A DNA stretch of 64,000 nucleotides. Origin: Rhizobium leguminosarum (GTDB taxonomy: Bacteria > Pseudomonadota > Alphaproteobacteria > Rhizobiales > Rhizobiaceae). The notes below the pieces were generated by a model. It was not told the origin of the DNA. It did no database searches and saw nothing but the letters and a program-made list of their open reading frames with translations. A program made the position numbers and the translations under genes. The stretch's first letter is position 1, and the number at the start of each line of letters is the position of its first letter. Location of the stretch: positions 372,001-436,000 of the forward strand of contig NZ_JAGIOR010000003.1 of NCBI RefSeq assembly GCF_017876795.1. Direction: 5' to 3'. Below, one piece after another: positions 7,619-15,609 of the stretch.

Positions 7619-9447
7619 GTAAGCGGGGCACATTTGGTGGCGGTGTTGAGAAAATCAGCGTGCCGCAGGGGCCGGCGTGCTGGCACTGAAAGAATCCGTG
7701 GCCTTCAAGAGCGTGCTGCAACCAGGGAGGCAAGCGGCTCAATAGGATGATCTTTGTGACCGATCCCCAACCGATCGCCGAGATAGTGCCAGAACGACAG
7801 GCCGAGCTTTTGGCAGGTCTTCATCAGGCCGAGCATGCTGTCACGCGCCTGCCGACCGTTGCGACTGACCGTGCCGCCGGAAATCTTTCGCTTGATGACA
7901 AATCCGCGCAGATCTCTTTCCGACGCATTGGTATGGAGCGGGGTTTCAGGCCGCTCCAGAACCCGCAGCAGCTCCGCCTTGCGGCGGCTCAGCCGAAACA
8001 GCAGTTTGTCGAGATCGTCATAACCGGTGCGGAGCGAGAAAATCCGATCGAACCGGGCCTGAATGCCCTGGGCTGCACGGGGATCAGGTCTTCGCTGATA
8101 GGCTTTCAGGGCCTTGTAAAAGCGCCAGATGAGATCCCGCAGGGTTTCTACATGCCGTACTTGGCCGGGTGTCGCCGGCATCAGTTTGTGCAGCAACCGT
8201 TCGGCGTGGACCCAGCACAGCGCATGGGTGCCGACGCGGAACTGTCCGGCATCATCGGACACAATCACCGCATTGCCGACCAGACCATGATGGCGGATGG
8301 CGCCCCAGATGCCGGCCTCGGCAAACGGGCGGATTATTTCCTTGTCGAAGATGTCGATACCATTGGCGGCCAGATACTCGAGAAACGGAACCTGATTGGC
8401 AAACCGCCGCGGTTGACGTGTCTTCAACCGCGCCAGAAGGGCGGGGTCCACCTGACGGTCTTCCAGAAAGGTGAAGGCGGCATCGTTGAGAACATAGTCC
8501 TGATAATTGCCGCGCAGCAGGGCCAGAAAGTTCAGCCGCGACTTCGACGGCGCCGTGCGGAAGGCAGTGAAGTGTTCGCCTCCGATCTGTGTCGTATGGA
8601 AATTGCGGTTGGCATGACGGGCGCCAGTGTCGTCGACCGTGACAAAGGGAGCCGAGACCAGGCCCGCATGCAGCACGGCGGCATCCTCGGCATGAAAGCC
8701 ATCCAGCCGCTGCGTCAAAAACCGGATGACCTGGCGTTTGGAAATCTCGACACCGACATCGTTCAGCAAGGTCGTCAATCGCTGCGTTGTGACCTGCCCA
8801 TGGCTATGAAGCATCAGGCAGAAGCGACGCAGACTGGCGCCGTAGCCGCCCTTTGTACCTGCTGGCAGCGGCGCAATGATCGTGCGTCCTTCCGGTGTCA
8901 CCCAGCATTCGCGGCGATAGCGCACCACTTCGGCCCGCACAACCAGATCCCGGACCACGCAATCCTTGTAGCCCCTGAAGCGCGATCCAGGTGGAACGCT
9001 GGCAGGCAGCACCTCTTCGCGCGTGGCGCTCCCCGTGTCGCCCTTCGGCCCGCGACGCCGCGCAGGCTTTTGGCTGCCGGCAACCGCCTTGTCGTCGCTC
9101 GTTGCCTGGTCCATACCCGATGGCCTGAACGGTGGGCGTGGAGGCAGGTTTTTAAGCCGCGCAATCTCATCGCGCAGAAGCTGGTTGTCGACCTTCAGCC
9201 GCGTGTTCTCTACCCTGAGCAGGTCGTTTTCTTCTCGAAGCTTTCGGTTGTCAGCCTCAAGCGCCTCAATCCGGATTTCCGCCCGATCAGCCCGCTCCAC
9301 CAGACCCGTCACGAGCTCGCGCAACGCCTTCAGCGACAGCGTATCAGCATGCTCGGCCATGGGGAGGCGGCGCTTCGTCATAAAGGAAGTGAATCATGAT
9401 TTACAAAAAATCGGAATCCCTGATGCCACCAGATCTGCTCCAGTTAC
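7619..9447 (-). mobile_element. IS66-family element A (tnpC only)
   Basis: An 1829-bp element bounded by related inverted ends: GTAAGCGGGGCACATTTGG at 7619, and GTAACTGGAGCAGATCTGG read inward from 9447; both continue TGGC. The left flank is CCTGTGG (7612-7618) and the right flank CCTGTGGC (9448-9455), i.e. seven of the eight bases of the usual IS66 target duplication. Only a TnpC-type gene is present, with no tnpA or tnpB, as in the ISBst12-like branch. It stands head to head with element B. Confidence 0.85.
7705..9381 (-). CDS. IS66-family transposase TnpC (copy A, full length)
   Basis: 558 residues. Residues 30-78 form a leucine-zipper-like coiled coil, followed by a proline/arginine-rich linker, a Cys-containing zinc-finger-like segment (about 140-160), and the DDE domain. 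Likely catalytic residues are Asp250/251 (VTVDDTGARH), Asp376/377 (IVSDDAGQ) and Glu488 (HTNASERDLRGF). It is about 90% identical by eye to copy B but keeps the 26 residues between the first two Asp that copy B has lost. The start has no clear Shine-Dalgarno; ATG at the eighth codon is an alternative. Confidence 0.9.
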   Translation of the reverse strand: MTKRRLPMAEHADTLSLKALRELVTGLVERADRAEIRIEALEADNRKLREENDLLRVENTRLKVDNQLLRDEIARLKNLPPRPPFRPSGMDQATSDDKAVAGSQKPARRRGPKGDTGSATREEVLPASVPPGSRFRGYKDCVVRDLVVRAEVVRYRRECWVTPEGRTIIAPLPAGTKGGYGASLRRFCLMLHSHGQVTTQRLTTLLNDVGVEISKRQVIRFLTQRLDGFHAEDAAVLHAGLVSAPFVTVDDTGARHANRNFHTTQIGGEHFTAFRTAPSKSRLNFLALLRGNYQDYVLNDAAFTFLEDRQVDPALLARLKTRQPRRFANQVPFLEYLAANGIDIFDKEIIRPFAEAGIWGAIRHHGLVGNAVIVSDDAGQFRVGTHALCWVHAERLLHKLMPATPGQVRHVETLRDLIWRFYKALKAYQRRPDPRAAQGIQARFDRIFSLRTGYDDLDKLLFRLSRRKAELLRVLERPETPLHTNASERDLRGFVIKRKISGGTVSRNGRQARDSMLGLMKTCQKLGLSFWHYLGDRLGIGHKDHPIEPLASLVAARS

Positions 9448-9455
9448 CCTGTGGC
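9448..9455. repeat. 8-bp IS66 target duplication CCTGTGGC
   Basis: The octamer CCTGTGGC is all that separates element A from element B. It recurs exactly at 11544-11551, directly after element B, giving that element a perfect 8-bp target duplication, the length used by IS66-family elements. Seven of the eight bases (CCTGTGG) also precede element A at 7612-7618. Confidence 0.85.
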
Positions 9456-9521
9456 GTACCTGGAGCAAATCCGGTGGCATCAGGGATTCCTGTTTTCTGC
9501 AAATCATGAGATTCTTCTTTC

Positions 9522-11117
9522 ATGACGAAGCGCCGCCTGCCCATGGTCGAGCATGCCGATACGTTGTCGCTGAAGGCGCTGCGGGAGCTTGTGACGGGTT
9601 TGGTGGAGCGGGCTGATCGGGCTGACATCCGGATCGAAAAACTCGAGGCCGAAAACCAAAAGCTTCGCGACGAGAACGACCAACTCAGGATCGAGAATAC
9701 CCGGCTGAAGGTCGACAACCAGCTTCTGCGCGACGAGATTGCGCGGCTTAAAAACCTGCCGCCCCGCCCGCCGTTCAGGCCGTCGGGCATGGAACAGGCG
9801 ACGAGCGACAAGACGGTTGCCGGCAGCGACAAGCCTGCACGGCGCCGCGGGCCGAAAAGCGACAGGGCCAAGATCACGCGCGAAGAGGTGCTGCCGGCCA
9901 GCGTTCCACCTGGATCGCGCTTCAAGGGCTACAAGGATTGCGTGGTGCGAGATCTGGTCATGCGGGTCGACGTGGTGCGCTATCGCCGCGAATGCTGGGT
10001 GACGCTGGAGGGCAGAACGATTGTCGCGCCGCTGCCTGCAGGTATAAAGGGCGGCTACGGCGCCAGTCTGCGTCGCTTCTGCCTGATGCTTCATAGCCAT
10101 GGGCAGGTCACAACGCAGCGACTGACGACCCTGCTCGACGATGTCGGTGTCGAGATTTCCAAACGCCAGGTCATCCGGTTTTTGACGGAGCAGCTGGACG
10201 GCTTTCATGCCGAGGACGCCGCCGTGCTGCATGCCGGCTTGGTCTCGGCGCCCTTTGTGACGGTCGATGACACAGGTGCGCGTCATGCCAACCGCAATTT
10301 TCATACGACGCATATCGGCGGCCAGCATTTCACCGTCTTTCGCACCGCGCCGTCGAAGTCGCGGTTGAACTTTCTGGCCCTTTTGCGCGGCAACTATCAG
10401 GACTATGTCCTCAACGATGCGGCGTTCGCGGTGCTGGAGGACCGTCAGGTTGACCCTGCCCTTCTGGCGCGGTTGAAGACATGTGAACCGCGGCGGTTTG
10501 CCAAGGCCGGCATCTGGGGCGCCATCCGCCATCATGGTCTGGTCGGCAATGCGGTGATCGTCTCCGACGATGCCGGGCAGTTCCGGGTTGGCACCCATGC
10601 GCTGTGCTGGGTCCACGCCGAACGTTTGCTGCACAAGCTGATGCCGGCGACGCCGCAGCAGGTGAAGCATGTCGAGACCCTGCGCGAACTCATCTGGCTC
10701 TTTTACAAGGCTCTGAAAGACTATCAGCGAAGACCGGATTCCCGCGCAGCCCGCGGTCTTCGGGTCAGGTTCGATCGGATCTTTTCTCTGCGCACCGGTT
10801 ATGACGAACTCGACAAACTGCGGGTTCGGCTGAAACGGCGCCAGGCGGAACTGCTGCGGGTGCTGGAGCGGCCTGAAACCCCACTTCATACCAATGCGTC
10901 GGAGCGAGATCTGCGCGGCTTTGTCATCAAGCGGAAGATCTCCGGTGGCACGGTCAGTCGCGATGGTCGGCAGGCGCGCGACAGCATGCTCGGCCTGATG
11001 AAAACCTGCCAAAAGCTCGGCCTGTCGTTCTGGCACTATCTCGGCGATCGGCTGGGGATCGGCACATCGCACCCATCCATTCCTCCGCTGGCCACGATGA
11101 TCGTCACCAGAGCCTGA
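9522..11117 (+). CDS. IS66-family transposase TnpC (copy B, internal deletion)
   Basis: 531 residues, the same architecture as copy A: N-terminal coiled coil, basic linker, DDE domain with VTVDDTGARH, IVSDDAGQ and HTNASERDL. Between RRFA and AGIWG it has one Lys where copy A has 27 residues, a net in-frame loss of 26 codons between the first and second catalytic Asp. The junction (GTTTGCC at 10496-10502) matches the two GTTTGCC copies that flank the missing stretch in A. The spacing change within the RNase H-like fold makes activity doubtful although the frame is open. Confidence 0.85.
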   Translation: MTKRRLPMVEHADTLSLKALRELVTGLVERADRADIRIEKLEAENQKLRDENDQLRIENTRLKVDNQLLRDEIARLKNLPPRPPFRPSGMEQATSDKTVAGSDKPARRRGPKSDRAKITREEVLPASVPPGSRFKGYKDCVVRDLVMRVDVVRYRRECWVTLEGRTIVAPLPAGIKGGYGASLRRFCLMLHSHGQVTTQRLTTLLDDVGVEISKRQVIRFLTEQLDGFHAEDAAVLHAGLVSAPFVTVDDTGARHANRNFHTTHIGGQHFTVFRTAPSKSRLNFLALLRGNYQDYVLNDAAFAVLEDRQVDPALLARLKTCEPRRFAKAGIWGAIRHHGLVGNAVIVSDDAGQFRVGTHALCWVHAERLLHKLMPATPQQVKHVETLRELIWLFYKALKDYQRRPDSRAARGLRVRFDRIFSLRTGYDELDKLRVRLKRRQAELLRVLERPETPLHTNASERDLRGFVIKRKISGGTVSRDGRQARDSMLGLMKTCQKLGLSFWHYLGDRLGIGTSHPSIPPLATMIVTRA

Positions 11118-11122
11118 GCACA

Positions 11123-11461
11123 TCAACGGCGATCAGGTTTGGGGAAGGCAACGACCTTGTTGGCGTTGTCGCCGGCTGTGTCGAGCACGTGGCTGCCGGT
11201 GAGCTTCAGCAGCGTCGGCGATACATTCCATTGTCGGTCATCCTCGGCATGCACCGTCACCGTCTTCTTGTTTCGCCGGATGACGACGCCACGGACCGGA
11301 ATTCCGCCAGGACCTTCGAACGTCACGCCGCTTCCGACCCTGATATCCTGCAGGGCTGCCGCGGTTCTCTGGTGATGCAAAAGCTGCAGACGCTCGACGA
11401 TGCGCGCGTTGAGTTCGATGAGAGTTGCCTCGTCCAGGCTATCGATATCGATCTGCCTCAT
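11123..11461 (-). CDS. Accessory ORF of IS66 element B, 112 aa
   Basis: A 112-residue protein convergent with tnpC-B and lying wholly inside the element, between the tnpC stop and the right inverted repeat. The N-terminal 45 residues are helical (DEATLIELNARIVERLQLLHH), followed by a short beta-rich part (VRGVVIRRNKKTVTVHAED) resembling a small SH3/KOW-like barrel. No known catalytic motif. AGGAGGG lies upstream but rather far from the ATG. It is probably a passenger or transposition accessory protein that moves with the element; I do not know its function. Confidence 0.6.
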   Translation of the reverse strand: MRQIDIDSLDEATLIELNARIVERLQLLHHQRTAAALQDIRVGSGVTFEGPGGIPVRGVVIRRNKKTVTVHAEDDRQWNVSPTLLKLTGSHVLDTAGDNANKVVAFPKPDRR

Positions 11462-11543
11462 GCGTTGTGCCCTACCCTCCTGTTCGTCATTACGGCTACC
11501 ATGCCAATAGCCCCGGCGCTGCCACCGAATCTGCCCCGCTTAC

Positions 11544-12046
11544 CCTGTGGCCGATTGCGGACGCCGGGATCGCGCTGGTGCGTCTCGACGGGCGCATCGC
11601 CCGTTCGCCGGTCGGCGTGGGCCGGATCGAACGATCCCACTTCATTGACGCCTGCACCTGGTTGTGGCTCGGCGGCGAACTCGTCCACCTCGAGGACCTT
11701 GTCTTCCACGACGCCCGCGATATGGCCGTCAATCTCAAAACCATTCCCTTCGATCATCGCGATCGCGAAACCCGGCTGCTGGCCATTGCCCAGGGGCTGA
11801 ATGCGGCTGCGGAAATCGGACTGAAGGAGCATGACCGGCTGGCGCCGACGCGACTGATGATTGAACGGAAGTTGGATGGGAGGCCGACGTCGTCAAAGCT
11901 GCCGGAGCGGGTCATGGCAAAACCGCTTGTCTCGGCAGGCATGGTCGAAAAAGCGCTCGGGGTGACGCCGCCAGGCGGCGCGGCGGATTGTGGGGAACCT
12001 CGGCTTGCGGGAGATGACGGGGAGGGGAGGTTTCGGGCTCAGTTGA
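11544..12046 (+). pseudogene. Remnant of a DUF1612 / RHE_PE00001-type gene
   Basis: Starting exactly at the IS66 target duplication, the frame reads LWPIADAGIALVRLDGRIARSP, then IERSHFIDACTWLWLGGELVHLEDLVFHDA, and jumps to KTIPFDHRDRETRLLAIAQGL and LPERVMAKPLVSAGMVEKALGVTP. From memory of the family (about 370 residues, plasmid-borne in Rhizobium, C-terminal helix-turn-helix), roughly 170 central residues are missing. The last 25 codons are out of frame: the family ending (QAARRIVGNLGLREMTGRG) reads in a shifted frame to a stop at 12046, while the open frame runs to 12060. It is thus 5'-interrupted, internally deleted and frameshifted. Confidence 0.7.
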
Positions 12047-12076
12047 GAAACGGCCCTTAGCAAGCAGCATGCCGGA

Positions 12077-13222
12077 TCAACCCGTCAGGGCCAGCCAATC
12101 CCCGATCGTCTTTCCGAAGCGCCGCGTGGAGCTGATGGCCGGAGCTGGCCGCTGTTGGATTGCCACTGTCCTTCGGATTTCACGCGGGCTCAGCCCGAAT
12201 TCGTGGATGAAGGCGCGCGTAAAATTGGCGGCGACCTCGAAACCGGCGGCTTCTGCGATTTCTGAAATCGGCCTGTGGTCGGCCGAATTGCTGAGATCCG
12301 CATAGGCCTGCAGCAATCGCCGCTTGCGAATATAATTGAGCACGCCTCCGCTCGCCTCAAACAGCTGGTAAAGCCGCGTACGCGAAATCCCCAACGCGCG
12401 GCACATCATGTCCGGTGTCAAGTTTTCCGAATGGAGATTGACGTGAATGTAGCGGTGCGCCCGCTCCATCAGTCCCATGTTGGTCTGGTTTTGACCGGTA
12501 TCAGTCTTTGCGGACGATGCGGCGGCCGCAACGACCATATCGCCGATGGTTTGGATGATCCGGGGCACTTCCTCTATCGTCAGATTGCCGAGGTTCGTTT
12601 CGAGGCCCGTGAGATAGCCCGTGAGCAACTCGGCGTGGCTGCCCGATAGAACCGTGTTGCCGGCGCTCTGGAGAAGGCTCGCATCGCGCGCCAGCAGCTC
12701 ATACGGCAGGAACACGAGCAAAGCTTCGGTATCTGTCATCCGTCCGCGATAGGGGCTGCCGAGAGACATGAACAATATCTCGCCGGCACCGGTCTCGGTG
12801 ACACGACGGTTGACCTCGGTCCAGGCCTGGCCGCTGCGCATTAGGCCGACGTTCCAATGGTCGATGGGGCTCGATCGAAGCATGGCCTGATCGCGGATAT
12901 ATCTGTGGGCCTGCGCACGCTGCTGGACGATGAGGATATTGCCGAGATGCCAGCCGATCTGCTCCGCGAGGAACCCGTCTTCCGGTGATTTTCCCTCCGG
13001 CAAATGAACATCCACGAGCGGCGCCATATGTGCCCGCCAGGCCTGGAATTGTTCTGCCGGTGGCAGGTCCCGCGTCGAGAATCGCAGTGGCACGAGTGCA
13101 GGGGAGGCATGGGGTGGTCGTTCCTTGCGCATGGCCGGTTCACGTGCCCAGCGCCGCCGCTCCATCTGCGCCGGCCGCAGTTCCGCGGTAGGATCATCGT
13201 CGGATTCAGACCCTGTAGCCAT
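12077..13222 (-). CDS. AraC-family transcriptional regulator
   Basis: 381 residues. Residues about 40-220 form an AraC-type N-terminal sensory domain (LRFSTRDLPPAEQFQAWRAHM is typical of this subfamily). The C-terminal 100 residues hold two helix-turn-helix motifs (MCRALGISRTRLYQLFEASGG and ISEIAEAAGFEVAANFTRAFIHEFGLSPREIRR). The start was set at the ATG of MATGSESDDD, preceded by GGAGGAATTA; the frame extends upstream to 13345 without a better signal. It is divergent from the polysaccharide operon across a 354-bp AT-rich gap and is the obvious candidate regulator of it, which is inference. Confidence 0.85.
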   Translation of the reverse strand: MATGSESDDDPTAELRPAQMERRRWAREPAMRKERPPHASPALVPLRFSTRDLPPAEQFQAWRAHMAPLVDVHLPEGKSPEDGFLAEQIGWHLGNILIVQQRAQAHRYIRDQAMLRSSPIDHWNVGLMRSGQAWTEVNRRVTETGAGEILFMSLGSPYRGRMTDTEALLVFLPYELLARDASLLQSAGNTVLSGSHAELLTGYLTGLETNLGNLTIEEVPRIIQTIGDMVVAAAASSAKTDTGQNQTNMGLMERAHRYIHVNLHSENLTPDMMCRALGISRTRLYQLFEASGGVLNYIRKRRLLQAYADLSNSADHRPISEIAEAAGFEVAANFTRAFIHEFGLSPREIRRTVAIQQRPAPAISSTRRFGKTIGDWLALTG

Positions 13223-13576
13223 TAATTCCTCCAGCGCATAACCCGACCCAAGCCATGGAAATTCAGAAAAGCAATTGTTTTTGCGGCTGAAATCCCCGGA
13301 GAACTCTGTCTGAAAAAGCGGAAGTGCCCGACGAGCCACCTCCATAAGTTGCTTATCATATTCCTTTCCGCTCAGAAATGTACGGAGCGATAATTTTCAG
13401 GATGTGGGGATAACGACAATTGCGTCCCTTGGCTGTATCCAAATAAACATCGGTTCTTTCCAAAAGAAAAACCGGAATAACAAAGCATTAGCCTGATAGA
13501 ACGACTTAGTTTCGCGCAATGTCGAAGTAAATATAGAAAATGCCACAGCAAAATCTAAAAAACACGGGGGATAGTC
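13223..13576. promoter_or_regulatory. Divergent promoter region, araC-type gene / polysaccharide operon
   Basis: A 354-bp gap that is noticeably AT-richer than the flanking genes, especially 13430-13560. It should hold promoters for both divergent genes. A possible -10 (TATAGA, about 13536) lies about 40 bp before the UXS start but without a good -35, as expected for an activator-dependent promoter. I see no strong palindrome. Confidence 0.4.
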
Positions 13577-14623
13577 ATGAGCTACCTTGGTAAGATTCGT
13601 GCGCGCTCTGCGCAAGCTTCGTCTCATGACGCAAGTTATTCATCCGGAAAATCTCGTGCGCCCAAGAGAGTTCTTGTCACCGGCGGCGCAGGTTTCCTCG
13701 GATCCCATCTGTGCGAGACGCTTTTGGCCGCCGGACACCAGGTGATCTGCCTCGACAACTTTTCCACCGGCATGCGGCGCAATATCGCCCATCTGAAGGG
13801 CGTCGATCGCTTCAATGCCGTCGCCCACGATATCGTCCAGCCACTCGATCTGGAAGTCGACGAGATCTATAACCTCGCCTGCCCGGCATCGCCCCCGCAT
13901 TATCAGGCCGATCCGGTCCATACGACGAAGACCTGCGTGCTGGGCTCCCTCAACCTTCTGGAGCTGGCCGCGCGCACCGGCGCACGCATCCTCCAGGCAT
14001 CCACCTCCGAAGTCTACGGCGACCCGAACGTCCATCCGCAAGTCGAAAGCTACTGGGGCAACGTCAATTCGTTCGGGCCGCGCTCCTGCTATGACGAGGG
14101 CAAGCGGTGCGCCGAGACGCTGTTCTTCGACTTCCACAACACGCACGGCGTTGAGATCAAGATCATCCGCATCTTCAACACCTACGGCCCGCGGATGCGT
14201 CCGGACGACGGCCGCGTCGTCTCGAATTTCATCGTTCAGGCTCTGACGGGGCAAGACATCACGATATATGGCGACGGTTCGCAGACCCGCTCGTTCTGTT
14301 TCGTCGATGATCTCATCGGCGGCATGGTCCGCATGATGGCCTCACCGTCGTCGCTGACGGGGCCTGTCAATCTCGGCAATCCGGGCGAATTCACGATCCG
14401 GGAGCTGGCCGAACAGGTGATCGGATTGACCGGCTCCCGGTCGCAAATCATCCATCGCCCTCTGCCGGTTGACGACCCTCGTCAGCGTCGCCCGGATATT
14501 TCGCTTGCCATGCAGGAACTCGACTGGCGGCCGAAGATCGACTTGTCGAGCGGCCTGCGTCAGACGATCGACTATTTCGATGGCCTTCTCACCCGTCCAG
14601 CACGCGAGCTGGAGGCCGTCTGA
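13577..14623 (+). CDS. UDP-glucuronate decarboxylase (UDP-xylose synthase)
   Basis: A 348-residue extended short-chain dehydrogenase. An N-terminal 30-residue polar extension precedes the NAD-binding TGGAGFLG (35-42). Then come TSEVYGD (143-149) and the catalytic Tyr172 and Lys176 in [17 protein letters not shown] and the [10 protein letters not shown] segment are characteristic of UXS enzymes, which convert UDP-glucuronate to UDP-xylose in the cytoplasm. It is the first gene of a five-gene operon; its stop overlaps the next ATG (TGATG). A GGGGGA stretch lies upstream of the start. Confidence 0.85.
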   Translation: MSYLGKIRARSAQASSHDASYSSGKSRAPKRVLVTGGAGFLGSHLCETLLAAGHQVICLDNFSTGMRRNIAHLKGVDRFNAVAHDIVQPLDLEVDEIYNLACPASPPHYQADPVHTTKTCVLGSLNLLELAARTGARILQASTSEVYGDPNVHPQVESYWGNVNSFGPRSCYDEGKRCAETLFFDFHNTHGVEIKIIRIFNTYGPRMRPDDGRVVSNFIVQALTGQDITIYGDGSQTRSFCFVDDLIGGMVRMMASPSSLTGPVNLGNPGEFTIRELAEQVIGLTGSRSQIIHRPLPVDDPRQRRPDISLAMQELDWRPKIDLSSGLRQTIDYFDGLLTRPARELEAV

Positions 14624-15609
14624 TGGATGCGCCCCGGGTCCTTGTCACGGGCGGTGCCGGCTATATCGGCAGCCACACCGCCAAGCTCCTCCGCTCGGAG
14701 GGGATTGAGCCTGTCGTCTACGATAATCTTACGACCGGAAACCGGTCGTCCGTGCGCTGGGGCCCTTTCGTCGAAGGTGACGTCCTCGACTCGCCAGGCC
14801 TGATCGAGGCCATCGAGAAATATGCGCCCGATGCCGTCATCCACTTTGCCGCCTCGGCCTACGTGGGCGAGTCCGTGCAGAACCCGGCGAAATATTACAA
14901 CAACAATGTCTGCGGTGCATTGTCGCTTATCGATGCCTGCCGGCAGACGGGGCTTCAGAACGTCATCTTCTCATCGAGTTGTGCCGTCTACGGCGTTTCC
15001 TCCGTGCTGCCGATCGATGAGACGTTGCCGAAGGCTCCGATCAATCCCTACGGCAGGACCAAGCTGATCGGCGAGAATATGCTCGCCGACTATTCGGCGG
15101 CCTTCGGCCTGCGTTATGTTGCCCTGCGTTACTTCAATGCCTGTGGAGCCGATCCGGACGGCGAGCTTGGCGAATGGCACGTTCCGGAAACCCATCTCAT
15201 TCCGCGGGCGCTGCTGGCCGCGGCCGGCCGGATTCCGCACCTGGAGATATTCGGCGATGATTACGACACCCCTGACGGGACCTGCATAAGGGACTATATT
15301 CACGTCGCAGATCTCGCGCGCGCCCATGTTCAGGCTTTTACCCATCTCGCCAAAGGCGGAGCAAACCTCGCTGTCAACCTCGGCACCGGGCGGGGTTTTT
15401 CCATCAGGGAAGTGCTGCGCGTAATCGAGGAAACGACCGGCTGCGAAGTCCCGGTCGTCATCAATCCGCGCCGGCCGGGCGATCCGCCCAGCCTCTATGC
15501 CGACGCCAGCCTGGCCCGCGAGACACTCTGCTTCCAGCCTCGATATTCCGACCTCGAAACCATCGTGCGGACGGCGGCTCCGTTCTTCGGACTGGAGGTG
15601 CGCGCGTGA
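14623..15609 (+). CDS. galE: UDP-glucose 4-epimerase
   Basis: A 328-residue extended SDR with TGGAGYIG at 9-16, SSSCAVYG at 117-124, catalytic Tyr143 and Lys147 in NPYGRTK, and YFNACGADPDGELGE, the classic GalE signature. It interconverts UDP-glucose and UDP-galactose (or, in related enzymes, UDP-xylose and UDP-arabinose, which matters because the upstream gene makes UDP-xylose). Translationally coupled on both sides: it shares bases with the stop upstream, and the next gene starts at a GTG overlapping its stop. Confidence 0.9.
   Translation: MDAPRVLVTGGAGYIGSHTAKLLRSEGIEPVVYDNLTTGNRSSVRWGPFVEGDVLDSPGLIEAIEKYAPDAVIHFAASAYVGESVQNPAKYYNNNVCGALSLIDACRQTGLQNVIFSSSCAVYGVSSVLPIDETLPKAPINPYGRTKLIGENMLADYSAAFGLRYVALRYFNACGADPDGELGEWHVPETHLIPRALLAAAGRIPHLEIFGDDYDTPDGTCIRDYIHVADLARAHVQAFTHLAKGGANLAVNLGTGRGFSIREVLRVIEETTGCEVPVVINPRRPGDPPSLYADASLARETLCFQPRYSDLETIVRTAAPFFGLEVRA

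Larger units (their letters stand above)
9456..11543 (+). mobile_element. IS66-family element B (tnpC plus accessory ORF)
   Basis: A 2088-bp element with ends GTACCTGGAGCAAATCCGG (9456) and, read inward from 11543, GTAAGCGGGGCAGATTCGG, both followed by TGGC. It is flanked on both sides by CCTGTGGC. It contains a tnpC with an internal 26-codon deletion and an extra convergent ORF (11123-11461) absent from element A. Its inner left end and the right end of A share about 18 further bases (TGGCATCAGGGATTCC), which makes the centre at 9415-9488 a large palindrome. Confidence 0.85.

Noticed and set aside
7747..9399. 550-codon open frame on the plus strand opposite tnpC-A
   Set aside because: Exact antisense of the IS66 transposase; its composition (Gln/Arg/His-rich, no domain) is that of a mirrored high-GC gene. 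The same holds for 9504-11126 opposite tnpC-B.
11425..11543. N-terminal 40 codons of the open frame that runs into the DUF1612 remnant
   Set aside because: These lie inside IS66 element B, up to its terminal inverted repeat, and are not part of the original gene.
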